Assembly: GCA_002433465.1 (NCBI GenBank)
Contig: DJIE01000099.1
Span: 1-10,974 of the forward strand
Direction: 5' to 3'
DNA length: 10,974 nt
Source: Salinisphaera sp. UBA6602
Lineage (GTDB): Bacteria > Pseudomonadota > Gammaproteobacteria > Nevskiales > Salinisphaeraceae
The notes under the pieces were generated by a model, which had not been told where the DNA came from, made no database searches, and worked only from the letters and a program-made list of their open reading frames with translations. How positions within the stretch are numbered: position 1 is the first letter of the stretch; the number at the start of each line of letters is the position of its first letter. Below, piece by piece: positions 1-7,793 of this stretch. The position numbers were made by a program, and so were the translations under genes.

Positions 1-900
1 ATCTTAGCGGGAAGCGGGCTGACCGCCCCTATCGCAGCGGTCACCGCGAAAGCCTCTGGTGCTCGCAGCGTGGCGTATGTCCATGGGTTAGACGTCAGCA
101 TTGCGAGTCTTTTGTATCGGTTGCTCTGGCTGCCATTTCTCAGGCGTGTAGACCGCATTATCGCCAATAGTCACGCTACCGCAGATCTTACGCGTGACAT
201 CGGCGTTGCCGCCGAGCGTATCGCTATCGTGCATCCGGGCGTTGATTTGCCCGCGGCCGCTCCCCATCCAAGCTTGGTCGACGCATTCAGGCAACGTTAT
301 GGCCTAGGTAATCGCCGGTTTTTATTGTCCGTCGGCCGCCTGACTCAGCGCAAGGGATTGCGTGAGTTTGTCGTTGAGGTGCTACCGCGCGTGGTCGAAC
401 AACATCCCGATGTACTACTCGTGATTATCGGCGATGTGCCGGTCCATGCGCTTAAGGCTGCTGCACAGTCGCCCGCCGATATTCAGGAGGCTGCGAACCG
501 GGCGGGTGTTGGAACGAATATTCGGTTTCTTGGACCGATCATCGACCGCGACCTGCTTGCTAGCGCCTATCGCGCCGCCGCAGTACATGTATTTCCCGTG
601 AGACATATCGCCGGGGACCCTGAAGGTTTCGGGATGGTGGCGGTAGAAGCCGCCGCTTACGGTTTGCCCACCGTCGCCTATGCGACGGGCGGCGTGATCG
701 ATGCGGTAGCCGATGGTTATTCCGGTCATCTCGTGCCTGTTGGGCAGCCGGTGGTGTTTGCTGAGTGCATCCACAGGCTCCTGGACGAGCCTTTGAGCGA
801 AGCGGGTTTATACCAACACGCCAAGCAGTTCGCGTGGCCGGCTTTTGGCCGGGCGCTCACGCAGGAAATTGAAGGCCTATGCTCGGCTTCCAGGCGTTGA
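1..900 (+). CDS. GT4-family glycosyltransferase, 5' end outside the window
   Basis: A GT-B fold, GT4-family retaining glycosyltransferase that would move a sugar from a nucleotide-sugar donor to a lipid-linked or glycan acceptor in the cytoplasm. The frame is open from base 1 and the first residues (ILAGSGLTAPIAAV...) already look like the middle of an N-terminal Rossmann domain, so the start lies upstream; the GTG at 70 is not the real start. Of the 299 visible residues, the C-terminal donor domain begins near FLLSVGRLTQRKG (107-119), with the R113/K118 pair that usually contacts the donor phosphates. The EX7E motif is E208-GFGMVAV-E216, followed by GLPTVAYATGGV, typical of the family. The gene ends 4 bases before the ATG of the next glycosyltransferase, so the two are probably cotranscribed. 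The family call is firm; donor sugar and acceptor cannot be read from sequence. Confidence 0.9.
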   Translation: MLAGSGLTAPIAAVTAKASGARSVAYVHGLDVSIASLLYRLLWLPFLRRVDRIIANSHATADLTRDIGVAAERIAIVHPGVDLPAAAPHPSLVDAFRQRYGLGNRRFLLSVGRLTQRKGLREFVVEVLPRVVEQHPDVLLVIIGDVPVHALKAAAQSPADIQEAANRAGVGTNIRFLGPIIDRDLLASAYRAAAVHVFPVRHIAGDPEGFGMVAVEAAAYGLPTVAYATGGVIDAVADGYSGHLVPVGQPVVFAECIHRLLDEPLSEAGLYQHAKQFAWPAFGRALTQEIEGLCSASRR

Positions 901-904
901 GTCG

Positions 905-1945
905 ATGGACGCTGCTGTGAAACCGGACAATATCGCAGTATGGTTTCCCACCGTGCGCACGGGTACCGGTACTGACATTTTTACACAACGGCTAGTCTGC
1001 CAGTTACGGGCGCAGGGTATACGTGCAAATATCACATGGTTGCCACTACGGGCGGAATATGCACCATGGACGGTCTCCGTTCCCAAGCCACCCGCCTGGG
1101 CGACGCTGGTGCATGTCAACACTTGGCTGCATCCGCGTTTTCTGCCGCGCGGATTGCCTGTGATTGCGACGCTGCACCATGCTGTTCATCATCCCGACCT
1201 GCGTCGCTATAAGGGCAATCTCCGTGCCGCCTACCATCGTTTCTGGATTGCGCCCCGAGAACGTCGCATTATGCGGCGCGCGGCCCGGGTAGTTGCCGTC
1301 AGTCGCTTCGTCGCCGACACCGCCAAACGCACGTTGGTTGGAGTCCCGGCCGACGTAATTTACAACGGCGTGGACACCCGTTTTTTTCGGCCGGGTGAAC
1401 GAAAGCGGCGGCCAGATGAGCCTTTTCGGCTGCTGTATGTCGGCACCTGGAGCGCGCGCAAGGGGGTGGATTTGCTTGGGCCGATCATGGGCGAGCTGGG
1501 AGACGAGTTCGAGCTGTTTTATACCGCGGGCGGGCGAGCCGGCGAGAAAATGCCTCGCAATACGCATGACCTGGGCCGGCTGGTTGGATCCGATGCCGTT
1601 GTCGCCGCGATGCAAAGTGCCGATGCCCTGTTGTTTCCATCGCGTAGCGAAGGCTTGCCACTATCCGTAATTGAGGCCATGGCTTGCGGCCTGCCGGTTA
1701 TTGCGACACGAGGTTCTTCGCTATCCGAGATAGTCCACGATGACGTTACAGGGATTACTTGCCGCCAGGACGATGTGTTGGAGTTCGCACTCGCTATTCG
1801 TCGGCTCGCGCATGAAAATCGCTTGTGTTCTTCGCTTGCTGAGAATGCACGGCAGGCAGCGTTAAGCCGCTACTCGGCGGCAACGGTATTAAACGCCTAT
1901 ATCTCGATCTACGGCGATATGGTGCAGCATGGGAAACGCGCGTGA
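905..1945 (+). CDS. GT4-family glycosyltransferase
   Basis: A second GT-B/GT4 glycosyltransferase, 346 residues from the ATG at 905. An in-frame TTG at 845 would give 20 more residues but lies deep inside the previous gene and adds a basic, unfamily-like tail, so I prefer 905; GTG at 917 is also possible. No strong Shine-Dalgarno is visible. Supporting features: VIYNGVDT (151-158) at the domain junction, the donor-domain start FRLLYVGTWSARKGVDLL (175-191) with R185/K186, and the EX7E motif E249-GLPLSVI-E257 followed by MACGLPVIATRGSSLSEIV. There are no membrane segments, so it acts in the cytoplasm or on the inner face of the membrane. It sits in a tight four-gene operon, and its stop overlaps the next start by 4 bases (GTGA). 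Family assignment is firm; the sugar linkage is unknown. Confidence 0.9.
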   Translation: MDAAVKPDNIAVWFPTVRTGTGTDIFTQRLVCQLRAQGIRANITWLPLRAEYAPWTVSVPKPPAWATLVHVNTWLHPRFLPRGLPVIATLHHAVHHPDLRRYKGNLRAAYHRFWIAPRERRIMRRAARVVAVSRFVADTAKRTLVGVPADVIYNGVDTRFFRPGERKRRPDEPFRLLYVGTWSARKGVDLLGPIMGELGDEFELFYTAGGRAGEKMPRNTHDLGRLVGSDAVVAAMQSADALLFPSRSEGLPLSVIEAMACGLPVIATRGSSLSEIVHDDVTGITCRQDDVLEFALAIRRLAHENRLCSSLAENARQAALSRYSAATVLNAYISIYGDMVQHGKRA

Positions 1946-2721
1946 AGAGCCCGCGTGAGTTCCGCAAGTATCATGGTCGGCATGTCCAGACAGATTGGCA
2001 CCGCATTCAGATTCTGCGCCATATTTGTTCGCGGGTAGACGGCGTCGAAACAATATCCCCCGTACGGGTCGTTACCGATCAACAATCGATTGACTATGAA
2101 TTCGTCGAGTTGCCGTCGGATTTGGGAAAATTGGTTACGGAAGAGCGTCTATTTGACAGTTTGGGACGCTTGCTCACGCGGATGCATCAGCAACCTGTAA
2201 AAGCCGATCAGGCTTTATTCGCGCAAGGGCCTTATCCGTTAAATAATTGGGGGCTCGAGAAAGAACATATCGAGGTGCTGGAACGTAATCTGCCGATAGG
2301 TTGGCTTCACTGTGATTTATGGCACGGGAACGTTTTCTGGCGGCCGAAGTTCGGTTTTTTGATAATCGATCCGTTACCCGGGCGATTTACTTTGCGGCAA
2401 GGCTACGTTCGTGGCTGCGGGGCTATCGATTTGGCTTCTATGCATATGGGACTTTTACTCAGTCACCCCCTTCATAAACTGATCCGCTTTGATATTGAAC
2501 GCCATACGCGTGCGGCCGAGGTTTTCATTCAAGCGTATCTAGACGAGGCTGGTGCGTTGACGCCTCAGGTTTTACGCGCTGTTCGTAATCTCAGCTACCG
2601 TATGGCGTTACGATTTATCAATAGCTACGAGGGGCGTTTGGCATGGCCCGTCGCGTTGGTGAAACGGCGCCGAGCGACTAACATTCTCAATAGAGCGATT
2701 TTTTCTGGACGCTTCGGGTAG
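1942..2721 (+). CDS. APH/choline-kinase-fold phosphotransferase with short N-lobe
   Basis: Probable small-molecule or sugar kinase of the protein-kinase-like (aminoglycoside phosphotransferase/choline kinase/LPS kinase) superfamily, 259 residues. The catalytic loop is H123-C-D125-LWHG-N130, the HxDxxxxN Brenner motif of this superfamily. The metal-binding aspartate is D143 in FLIIDPLP, and a later AIDLASM (D163 region) matches the family. The N-terminal lobe is only about 60 residues and I see no glycine-rich ATP loop; YEFVELPSD (52-60) looks like the hinge. The start is a GTG overlapping the upstream stop as GTGA, which suggests translational coupling; GGGAAA upstream is a weak ribosome site. 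Between glycosyltransferases and a methyltransferase, a role in phosphorylating a glycan or a precursor is reasonable but inferred. It could also be an inactive or alternative-substrate member. Its base composition is low in G+C compared with the aat region. Confidence 0.8.
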   Translation: MKSPREFRKYHGRHVQTDWHRIQILRHICSRVDGVETISPVRVVTDQQSIDYEFVELPSDLGKLVTEERLFDSLGRLLTRMHQQPVKADQALFAQGPYPLNNWGLEKEHIEVLERNLPIGWLHCDLWHGNVFWRPKFGFLIIDPLPGRFTLRQGYVRGCGAIDLASMHMGLLLSHPLHKLIRFDIERHTRAAEVFIQAYLDEAGALTPQVLRAVRNLSYRMALRFINSYEGRLAWPVALVKRRRATNILNRAIFSGRFG

Positions 2722-2724
2722 TAA

Positions 2725-3456
2725 ATGACTTCGTACCGTGACTCTCATACTGGCGCTAAGGTTGGCGAACGCTACGATGCAGAACACGCGGTGCGACTCG
2801 ACGCGCTCATATGGGACGCGTTTGTTAAACCGTTTGTTCGCCAGCAGCTTGGGCAAGCTGCTGCCGCGGGCGCAACCTGCTATCTCGATTTCGCGTGCGG
2901 CACAGGCCGCCTGTTAAAGGTGGGCCACTCGGTATTCCACAGTTCGCTCGGAATTGATATTTCCCAAGACATGCTTGCCGTTGCGACGCAGCGTGTACCG
3001 GATGCAGCGTTGCTGCGCGTAGACGTCACGCGCGATCCGCCAGCGGATATGGGCCCGTTCGATTGCGTGACGATGTTTCGGTTCGTCCTCAACGCCGAGT
3101 CGGAGTTACGCCAACAGGCGCTCAGCTGGGTCGCCGCGCATATGTCGGAAGGCGGCATATTGATCGTAAATAATCATCGCAATAGCGCGAGTGTCAGCGG
3201 TCTGTTGTCCAGAATGGCCGCATGGCAGCCCACCGGAGCGCGGAACGTCATGTCTCGGCGGCATATGTTCAAGATGTTGGAAAACGCCGGATTTGCGGTT
3301 GTCAGATGCGAGGGCTTTCGAGTGTTGCCGAGCGTATGGGGTCGCCCTGTGGTGGGCGCGCGGCTTCAATTGATTGGTGAACGGTTATGTCGGACACTGG
3401 GACTGAGCCGCTTTGGCAGCGAGCTGGTGGTCGTGGCTAGGCGCGTTCGAGATTGA
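2725..3456 (+). CDS. class I SAM-dependent methyltransferase
   Basis: A 243-residue soluble methyltransferase of the Rossmann-like class I fold. Motif I is LDFACGTGR (54-62), the glycine-rich SAM loop; the ribose-binding acidic residue is D78 in GIDIS. A later acidic turn lies at LLRVDVTRD (97-104), motif IV-like FDCVTMFRFVLN at 112-123, and the post-motif strand GGILIVNNHRN at 143-153. The last ~80 residues contain FKMLENAGF followed by a basic segment, as in small-molecule and sugar methyltransferases. It starts 3 bases after the kinase-like gene, so it is the last gene of the plus-strand operon. In this setting it probably methylates a sugar of the glycan or its lipid precursor, perhaps as a capping step; that is inference, and other small-molecule substrates cannot be excluded. 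Confidence 0.85.
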   Translation: MTSYRDSHTGAKVGERYDAEHAVRLDALIWDAFVKPFVRQQLGQAAAAGATCYLDFACGTGRLLKVGHSVFHSSLGIDISQDMLAVATQRVPDAALLRVDVTRDPPADMGPFDCVTMFRFVLNAESELRQQALSWVAAHMSEGGILIVNNHRNSASVSGLLSRMAAWQPTGARNVMSRRHMFKMLENAGFAVVRCEGFRVLPSVWGRPVVGARLQLIGERLCRTLGLSRFGSELVVVARRVRD

Positions 3457-3490
3457 AAAAGCCGGCGTGGCTCAGCCAATGCGCGCGCCG
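3456..3490 (-). terminator. possible terminator after the flippase gene
   Basis: Read on the minus strand just past the flippase stop, the sequence can form an inner TGGC-TGA-GCCA hairpin enclosed by CGGCG/CGCCG arms with a 7-base bulge on one side, followed by a run of five U. The stem is interrupted, so this is only a plausible Rho-independent terminator. It occupies the convergence point of the two operons; the plus strand shows no good U-tract here. Confidence 0.35.
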
Positions 3491-3494
3491 ATTG

Positions 3495-4745
3495 CTAACG
3501 TCTTTTGCCTGCGATAAACACGAAGCCGGCCAGCGCCATCGTCCACTCCGAGCAGGCCAGCGCTAGTGGCATGCCAACGAGCCCAAGATGCTGGACTAAA
3601 AAAATACTCGATAGCGTCAGTATCACCAGTCCGCCTGCCTCAAAAGCTGCTCGTACCCATGCCTTGCCTAATGCTATGAGAATACTGCCTGCGGTCAATC
3701 GTAGGGCTATTGCGGGAACGGCCATGCACAACCAGCGGACTAACTGATCCATGCCAGCGTAGGCAGGGCCGAATAGCCAGCCAAACGCGGGAGCCATCAT
3801 CCATAAAACCACTGCTAACGCCAGGCCATAGCCCGTGGCGCAGGTGAGCATCCACCCTGAGAGGGTAATAGCCTCACTTGAGTTACTTTCGCCGTCACGG
3901 AAAAGTCGCGGTAAGGCCGACAAAGCCATCGCAGTCACGGGTAGCGTTGTGGCGCCAATTACCCGAGCGCTGGCTGCATAGAGTCCCGCGGATGTCAGCG
4001 GTAATAGTCGGGTGGCTAGGGTCTTGTCGAGTTCTCCTGGGCCGGCCTTAGTGATACTGAGTGCGGCGAAGCCCGCCGCTTCTTTCAGCTCGACTGCGCG
4101 TGGGGGCCGCCATCGGGGCGGCGACGGCCAGGGTGTCGGCAGTGTTTGTACGACTAACGCAAGTGTGGCCAGCGATGCCATACCGTAACCGTATGCATAA
4201 ATGACAAGCGTATCCGGTGGAGATAGCACCCAAAGCACGGCTGCAGCGATCAGCCGCATGACTAAGGGAACGAGGGTGATGATCTGCGCGCGCGCGATGC
4301 GGCCGAGCCCATGATGTTCCGTGACGCATAGCCCTATCAGGGGCTGCAGCAGGATCTCAGCAACGCCCACCGCAAGGATCACCGGTAGGGAGATATCGGC
4401 TGCATGTAGTACGAGCACGCATAGCGCGAGGTAAAGCGTCAGCAGAAGGCCGCCACAAAGTAGCGTCGTGGGAAGTGCGAAGGATAGGAGATCGTCGCGG
4501 CGTCCCGATGCCTTTGATATATCGCCCAGCAACACGAGATGCGTGCCGAAAGTCGACAAGGTCCCAAGGACCAAGGCTAGAGCGGCAATTCCCGCGAATG
4601 CGCCGAACTGTTGCGGGCCGAGTAAGCGTGCAATGAGCAGCAGCGTGCCAGCTTGCACAAGCAACCGGGCGCCCAGAACAAGGCTGGTGCGCAGGGTGGC
4701 ACGCGCTATCGGGCCCTGCACTAGCGATAGATAACGATGGATCAT
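3495..4745 (-). CDS. oligosaccharide flippase-like membrane protein (Wzx/MOP type)
   Basis: A 416-residue integral membrane protein made of successive hydrophobic segments with short loops, consistent with 12 or so helices. It resembles the polysaccharide-transport branch of the MOP superfamily (Wzx/RfbX), which flips undecaprenyl-diphosphate oligosaccharides from the inner to the outer face of the inner membrane. The N-terminus ARLLVQAGTLLLIARLLGPQ followed by FGAFAG is the most typical part: this family usually carries a helix-LLGP-x-x-FG-x-F/Y pattern there. Charged residues (ELKE near mid-protein, then KAGPGELDK) lie where the second half begins. ATG at 4745 is preceded by a weak AGG. It lies 52 bases after the GT2 gene and ends the pilA-side operon. 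The family is fairly certain; the glycan carried is unknown. Confidence 0.85.
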   Translation of the reverse strand: MIHRYLSLVQGPIARATLRTSLVLGARLLVQAGTLLLIARLLGPQQFGAFAGIAALALVLGTLSTFGTHLVLLGDISKASGRRDDLLSFALPTTLLCGGLLLTLYLALCVLVLHAADISLPVILAVGVAEILLQPLIGLCVTEHHGLGRIARAQIITLVPLVMRLIAAAVLWVLSPPDTLVIYAYGYGMASLATLALVVQTLPTPWPSPPRWRPPRAVELKEAAGFAALSITKAGPGELDKTLATRLLPLTSAGLYAASARVIGATTLPVTAMALSALPRLFRDGESNSSEAITLSGWMLTCATGYGLALAVVLWMMAPAFGWLFGPAYAGMDQLVRWLCMAVPAIALRLTAGSILIALGKAWVRAAFEAGGLVILTLSSIFLVQHLGLVGMPLALACSEWTMALAGFVFIAGKRR

Positions 4746-4797
4746 CCGGCGCCTGATACGTTAGTGGCGTCTGAGTAGCACGCAGCCGGCCTGCGCC

Positions 4798-5670
4798 TCA
4801 GGAATCAGAACGGCTGGCGTACAACAACTGCGTAATCTGCTCGGAAACCAGACCTATCAGGAATACCAGGACCGACGTAATTAATAACAGGGCACTCCCG
4901 TTGGTGAAACGGCCGGCAACGACGAATGTATAGGCGTAGTAGCTCAGCCCCGAAGCAAAGAAGAATGCGCTGATGGGTATGAACAGTTTCAGCGGCGAGT
5001 AAAGGGTGCCTACACGAAAAATAATAAGTAAAAAACGCGCGCCGTCATGCAGTAGCCGGATATGGCTAGTACTCCCTTCGGGCCGTTTGTTGACGTTTAT
5101 AGGTACATAGCCCACCGAATAGCCGGCGCGAAAAAAAGCCATCGTACTCGTGGTCGGGTATGAAAACCCATTGGGTAGCATATGCAGGAATTCGCGAAAA
5201 AGTGCTGCGCGGCAGGCGCGAAAACCGGATGTCAGATCAGCCACTGGCTGGCCAACGAAACGGCTCGCAAAGCGATTGTAGAAGCTGTTGGCCATCCAGC
5301 GAGCGGCACTAGCCTGTGAACTGCGCTTACGCGCACCCACCACGAGATCGTACCCTTCGTCGATCTTGTGTAGCAGCTTATGGATATCCGCCGGGTCGTG
5401 CTGGCCGTCAGCGTCCATGAATACGATGATTTCGCCACTTGCGTGACGTGCACCGGTTTTAATCGCCGCGCCGTTACCTTTGGAGTAGGGGTGAGTGAGC
5501 ACTCGCACTTTCGATGCTTCACAGACTGCGCGGGTATCGTCGGTAGAGCCATCGTCTACGACAATAATTTCGGCAGATGGATATGTCTGGTACAGGCGCG
5601 GCAGAAGAACCCGCAATGCGACAGATTCATTCTTGGAGGGTAACACGATCGAAAGTTCGCAACGGCTCAT
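4798..5670 (-). CDS. GT2 polyprenyl-phosphate sugar synthase-like glycosyltransferase
   Basis: A 290-residue GT-A fold, GT2-family enzyme of the dolichyl-phosphate-mannose synthase/GtrB type, which transfers a sugar from a nucleotide donor to polyprenyl phosphate. The start SIVLPSKNES is family-typical, VVDDGSTDDT (37-46) binds the nucleotide, and the DxD metal site is D86-A-D88-GQHD. TSGFRACRAALF (147-158) and a downstream basic PEGSTSH segment also match. Two hydrophobic helices at about 226-246 and 257-277 anchor it in the membrane, as in GtrB-like proteins. ATG at 5670 has a modest AAGAAG site. It lies 48 bases after the GT-C/TPR gene and before the flippase gene. A polyprenyl-phosphate sugar is the usual donor of GT-C enzymes, so it probably feeds its upstream neighbour. 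No small GtrA-type flippase is seen in the window. Confidence 0.88.
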   Translation of the reverse strand: MSRCELSIVLPSKNESVALRVLLPRLYQTYPSAEIIVVDDGSTDDTRAVCEASKVRVLTHPYSKGNGAAIKTGARHASGEIIVFMDADGQHDPADIHKLLHKIDEGYDLVVGARKRSSQASAARWMANSFYNRFASRFVGQPVADLTSGFRACRAALFREFLHMLPNGFSYPTTSTMAFFRAGYSVGYVPINVNKRPEGSTSHIRLLHDGARFLLIIFRVGTLYSPLKLFIPISAFFFASGLSYYAYTFVVAGRFTNGSALLLITSVLVFLIGLVSEQITQLLYASRSDS

Positions 5671-5718
5671 AACTTCTTATCCAGCAATCTGTAGTCAATT
5701 CGCCCTGACGTGACGAGA

Positions 5719-7662
5719 TCATGGCGCTTGTTGCGCGGCTGCGTGCTGACCATCTCGTGCTTTACGAAGAGCGCGCTCGAACTGATCGATGGTCTTTCGT
5801 TGACCGTAAAGCCGTGCGTACCAGCTTTGCCCATGTGCGCTACGTGCCTTGTCGACATATTTTAGCGCCCGATCATAATTTCCGGCCGAGGCAAGCCAGG
5901 CGGCGCTCTGCATAGCGATTTCATACTTGGGCGTGGCGGCGGCATAGGCTTTGTCCGCTGCAGTGATTGCCTTATCCAGCAAGCCTTCCTGTGCATAGAT
6001 ATACGCAATATCGTAATAAAGCCGTCTTTGCTCGCCGCCCCCTTGGTAATTCGGATTTTCAAGGAGCGTGCGCTCGATGCGTCGAATATCCTCCAGAGTA
6101 ATGCCCGCGCATTCCTGGATGACCCGCGAACCAACGAGCTCGCGGGGAAGCTTGTGAACCATATGGGTATAGGCGCTCTGTCGCGCTGCGCTCACCAGTG
6201 CGCTTGTGCGCATGGTGTCTAGTTGGCCATCCAGGCAGTCTAGATAGACAAGTTGTAGTGCCACGCCAATATTATTGGGATGGTGGCGTTGCGCCCGGAC
6301 CACATATTGCGTGGCTTGGCCTACATTACCTCGTTCCATCCAGTATCTAGCAGCCGATTGCTGGGCTCGGATAGACGTCGGGTTTTCCTTTGCCATGATG
6401 GTCGAAAGTTGCCCAAAGTTGCCCCACATATGACTCGCCTGCCAAGTTGCAACAGCACAGAGCGCAAGGAAGCCGAGTAGCCCACCCACGACGAATCGCC
6501 GTACAGACGTAGGGGCGATGAACGCATACCACGCGGCGGCGAACGCGGGGCCGAGCAGAGGCAGATAATTCCGGTGCTCGAAGTAGAGTTCGAGATTGAT
6601 TGGGCCCGCCTCCAGGACATGGCCCGCAAGAAACCAAAGAATGCCGAACGCGAGCACCGGGTAACTCCGTCGATAGGCAAGGGCTGCAGCGAGCCCGGCT
6701 GTCAGAACGATGACTGAAAATAGCGTGGAGACGGGCGTTAGCAGGCCTTTCGAGGGGACATAATCATCATGGAACAGGCCGCTGCCGTTGAGGTTGGGCA
6801 ACACGGTGAGGCGCAGGTAGTCGATTAATACCCGCGCTTCGGTTAGAAGCCGCTCCCCCATCGTGAAATTCCGGCGCGGCAGTAGGCCGCCGTCTGAAAA
6901 GAGCACGCCACGTAGAATATAGGTCGCGAGAAGCGCGATCGGTAGCCAGATGAATACCGCGCGCCAGGCGCGTCGTGGGCGCGCGCTGTTTTGCGCAGAG
7001 CCGGAAGCGATCGTCGTCTCGATCACGGCAATGAACAACGGCAGCAGTATGCCGTTTTCCTTGCTCAATACGGCTAGTACGCCGCCTAAGCCCACGCCAA
7101 TCGACATTAGCACGTAGCCTGTCAATGGTCGTGTTGCAGCAGTTCGGCGGCCGCGAAGATAGGTTACAAGCCCTGCGAGCACGAACAGTGCCGACAGTTC
7201 AGTCATTCGCTGAACGACCAGAAATACGGGAGTGAGCTGTAGTGGGTGGACCAGCCAGATCGCTGTCGCGCACAGGGCTACGGCGAGGGTGCGGTTTTCC
7301 GGCGCACGGCAAAGTTGGCAGAACTGGCGTGTGAGGGCGAAGATCAGCACGCCGTTGAGAATATGGATCAGCAGATTCGTGTATTTGAAAAGCCACGGAT
7401 CGCTTGGCCAACTGATGTCGTTCATGGCAAACGACAACAGACTCAACGGCCGCCCGAGCGGGCCGGCGTCACCCGAAAACATGAAACGCGCGAGATCGGG
7501 TGCCGAGCGGATACCGCCATCGAACCCAAGAGGCTCAAGATTACGAATGTCGTCGAAAAGAAACGGGCCTGTAAGCCCGTCTTTGAAAAGGCTGAAGCTC
7601 AGTATGGCCAACGCCCAAAGACCAAGGCCGAAGACTAATTCTCGTTTACTTTCTAGGTTCAA
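5719..7662 (-). CDS. GT-C-like multi-span membrane protein with C-terminal TPR region (TMTC-like, candidate protein O-glycosyltransferase)
   Basis: A 647-residue protein: about ten membrane helices over residues 8-410, then a soluble helical repeat region. Residues FDD (36-38) after the first helix fit the acidic catalytic loop of GT-C enzymes. GRPLSLLSF (70-78), IWLVHPLQLTPVFLVVQRMTEL (135-156), LSKENGILLP (199-208) and LYFEHRNYLPLLG (359-371) are shared with bacterial TPR membrane proteins and eukaryotic TMTC O-mannosyltransferases. The clearest TPR-like unit is about 546-605 (YDIAYIYAQEGLLDKAITAADKAY...). GT-C enzymes take sugar from a polyprenyl-phosphate donor outside the membrane. It is immediately downstream of pilA and upstream of a matching GT2, so pilin is the leading candidate acceptor. 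The start is uncertain: an in-frame TAA at 7669-7671 limits it, TTG at 7662 is the best choice, and no Shine-Dalgarno is visible. It could instead be a glycolipid transferase. Confidence 0.82.
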   Translation of the reverse strand: MNLESKRELVFGLGLWALAILSFSLFKDGLTGPFLFDDIRNLEPLGFDGGIRSAPDLARFMFSGDAGPLGRPLSLLSFAMNDISWPSDPWLFKYTNLLIHILNGVLIFALTRQFCQLCRAPENRTLAVALCATAIWLVHPLQLTPVFLVVQRMTELSALFVLAGLVTYLRGRRTAATRPLTGYVLMSIGVGLGGVLAVLSKENGILLPLFIAVIETTIASGSAQNSARPRRAWRAVFIWLPIALLATYILRGVLFSDGGLLPRRNFTMGERLLTEARVLIDYLRLTVLPNLNGSGLFHDDYVPSKGLLTPVSTLFSVIVLTAGLAAALAYRRSYPVLAFGILWFLAGHVLEAGPINLELYFEHRNYLPLLGPAFAAAWYAFIAPTSVRRFVVGGLLGFLALCAVATWQASHMWGNFGQLSTIMAKENPTSIRAQQSAARYWMERGNVGQATQYVVRAQRHHPNNIGVALQLVYLDCLDGQLDTMRTSALVSAARQSAYTHMVHKLPRELVGSRVIQECAGITLEDIRRIERTLLENPNYQGGGEQRRLYYDIAYIYAQEGLLDKAITAADKAYAAATPKYEIAMQSAAWLASAGNYDRALKYVDKARSAHGQSWYARLYGQRKTIDQFERALRKARDGQHAAAQQAP

Positions 7663-7723
7663 AATAACTTAACAAGGAGGCAGGGTACGGCTTCAGCATG
7701 CTTTGAAACGGGCGGCAGGCAGT

Positions 7724-7760
7724 AAAAAGCCCTTACCGAAAACCGGCAAGGGCTTTTTTT
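7724..7760 (-). terminator. strong bidirectional Rho-independent terminator of pilA
   Basis: AAAAAGCCCTT at 7724-7734 pairs perfectly with AAGGGCTTTTT at 7748-7758 (11 bp), with two further C-G pairs inside and a GAAAA-rich loop. Both strands end in a U-run (five on the minus strand, seven on the plus strand), so it works in both directions. It lies 34 bases past the pilA stop and before the GT-C gene, so only read-through pilA transcripts, or a separate promoter, reach the glycosylation genes. Confidence 0.93.
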
Positions 7761-7793
7761 AGCAACCGCCCAGAAAATCTGGACGTCAAGCTC

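Noticed and set aside
845..904. N-terminal extension of the second GT4 gene from TTG 845
   Set aside because: It would overlap the previous gene by 56 bases and adds a basic tail unlike the family; ATG 905 is adequate.
7232..7672. Two overlapping plus-strand frames opposite the N-terminus of the GT-C gene
   Set aside because: Antisense to conserved GT-C sequence, no ribosome site and no family resemblance.
7674..7700. Perfect AAGGAGG on the plus strand followed by an ATG
   Set aside because: The ATG at 7698 is 17 bases away and is followed by CTT then a TGA stop, so no gene is initiated.
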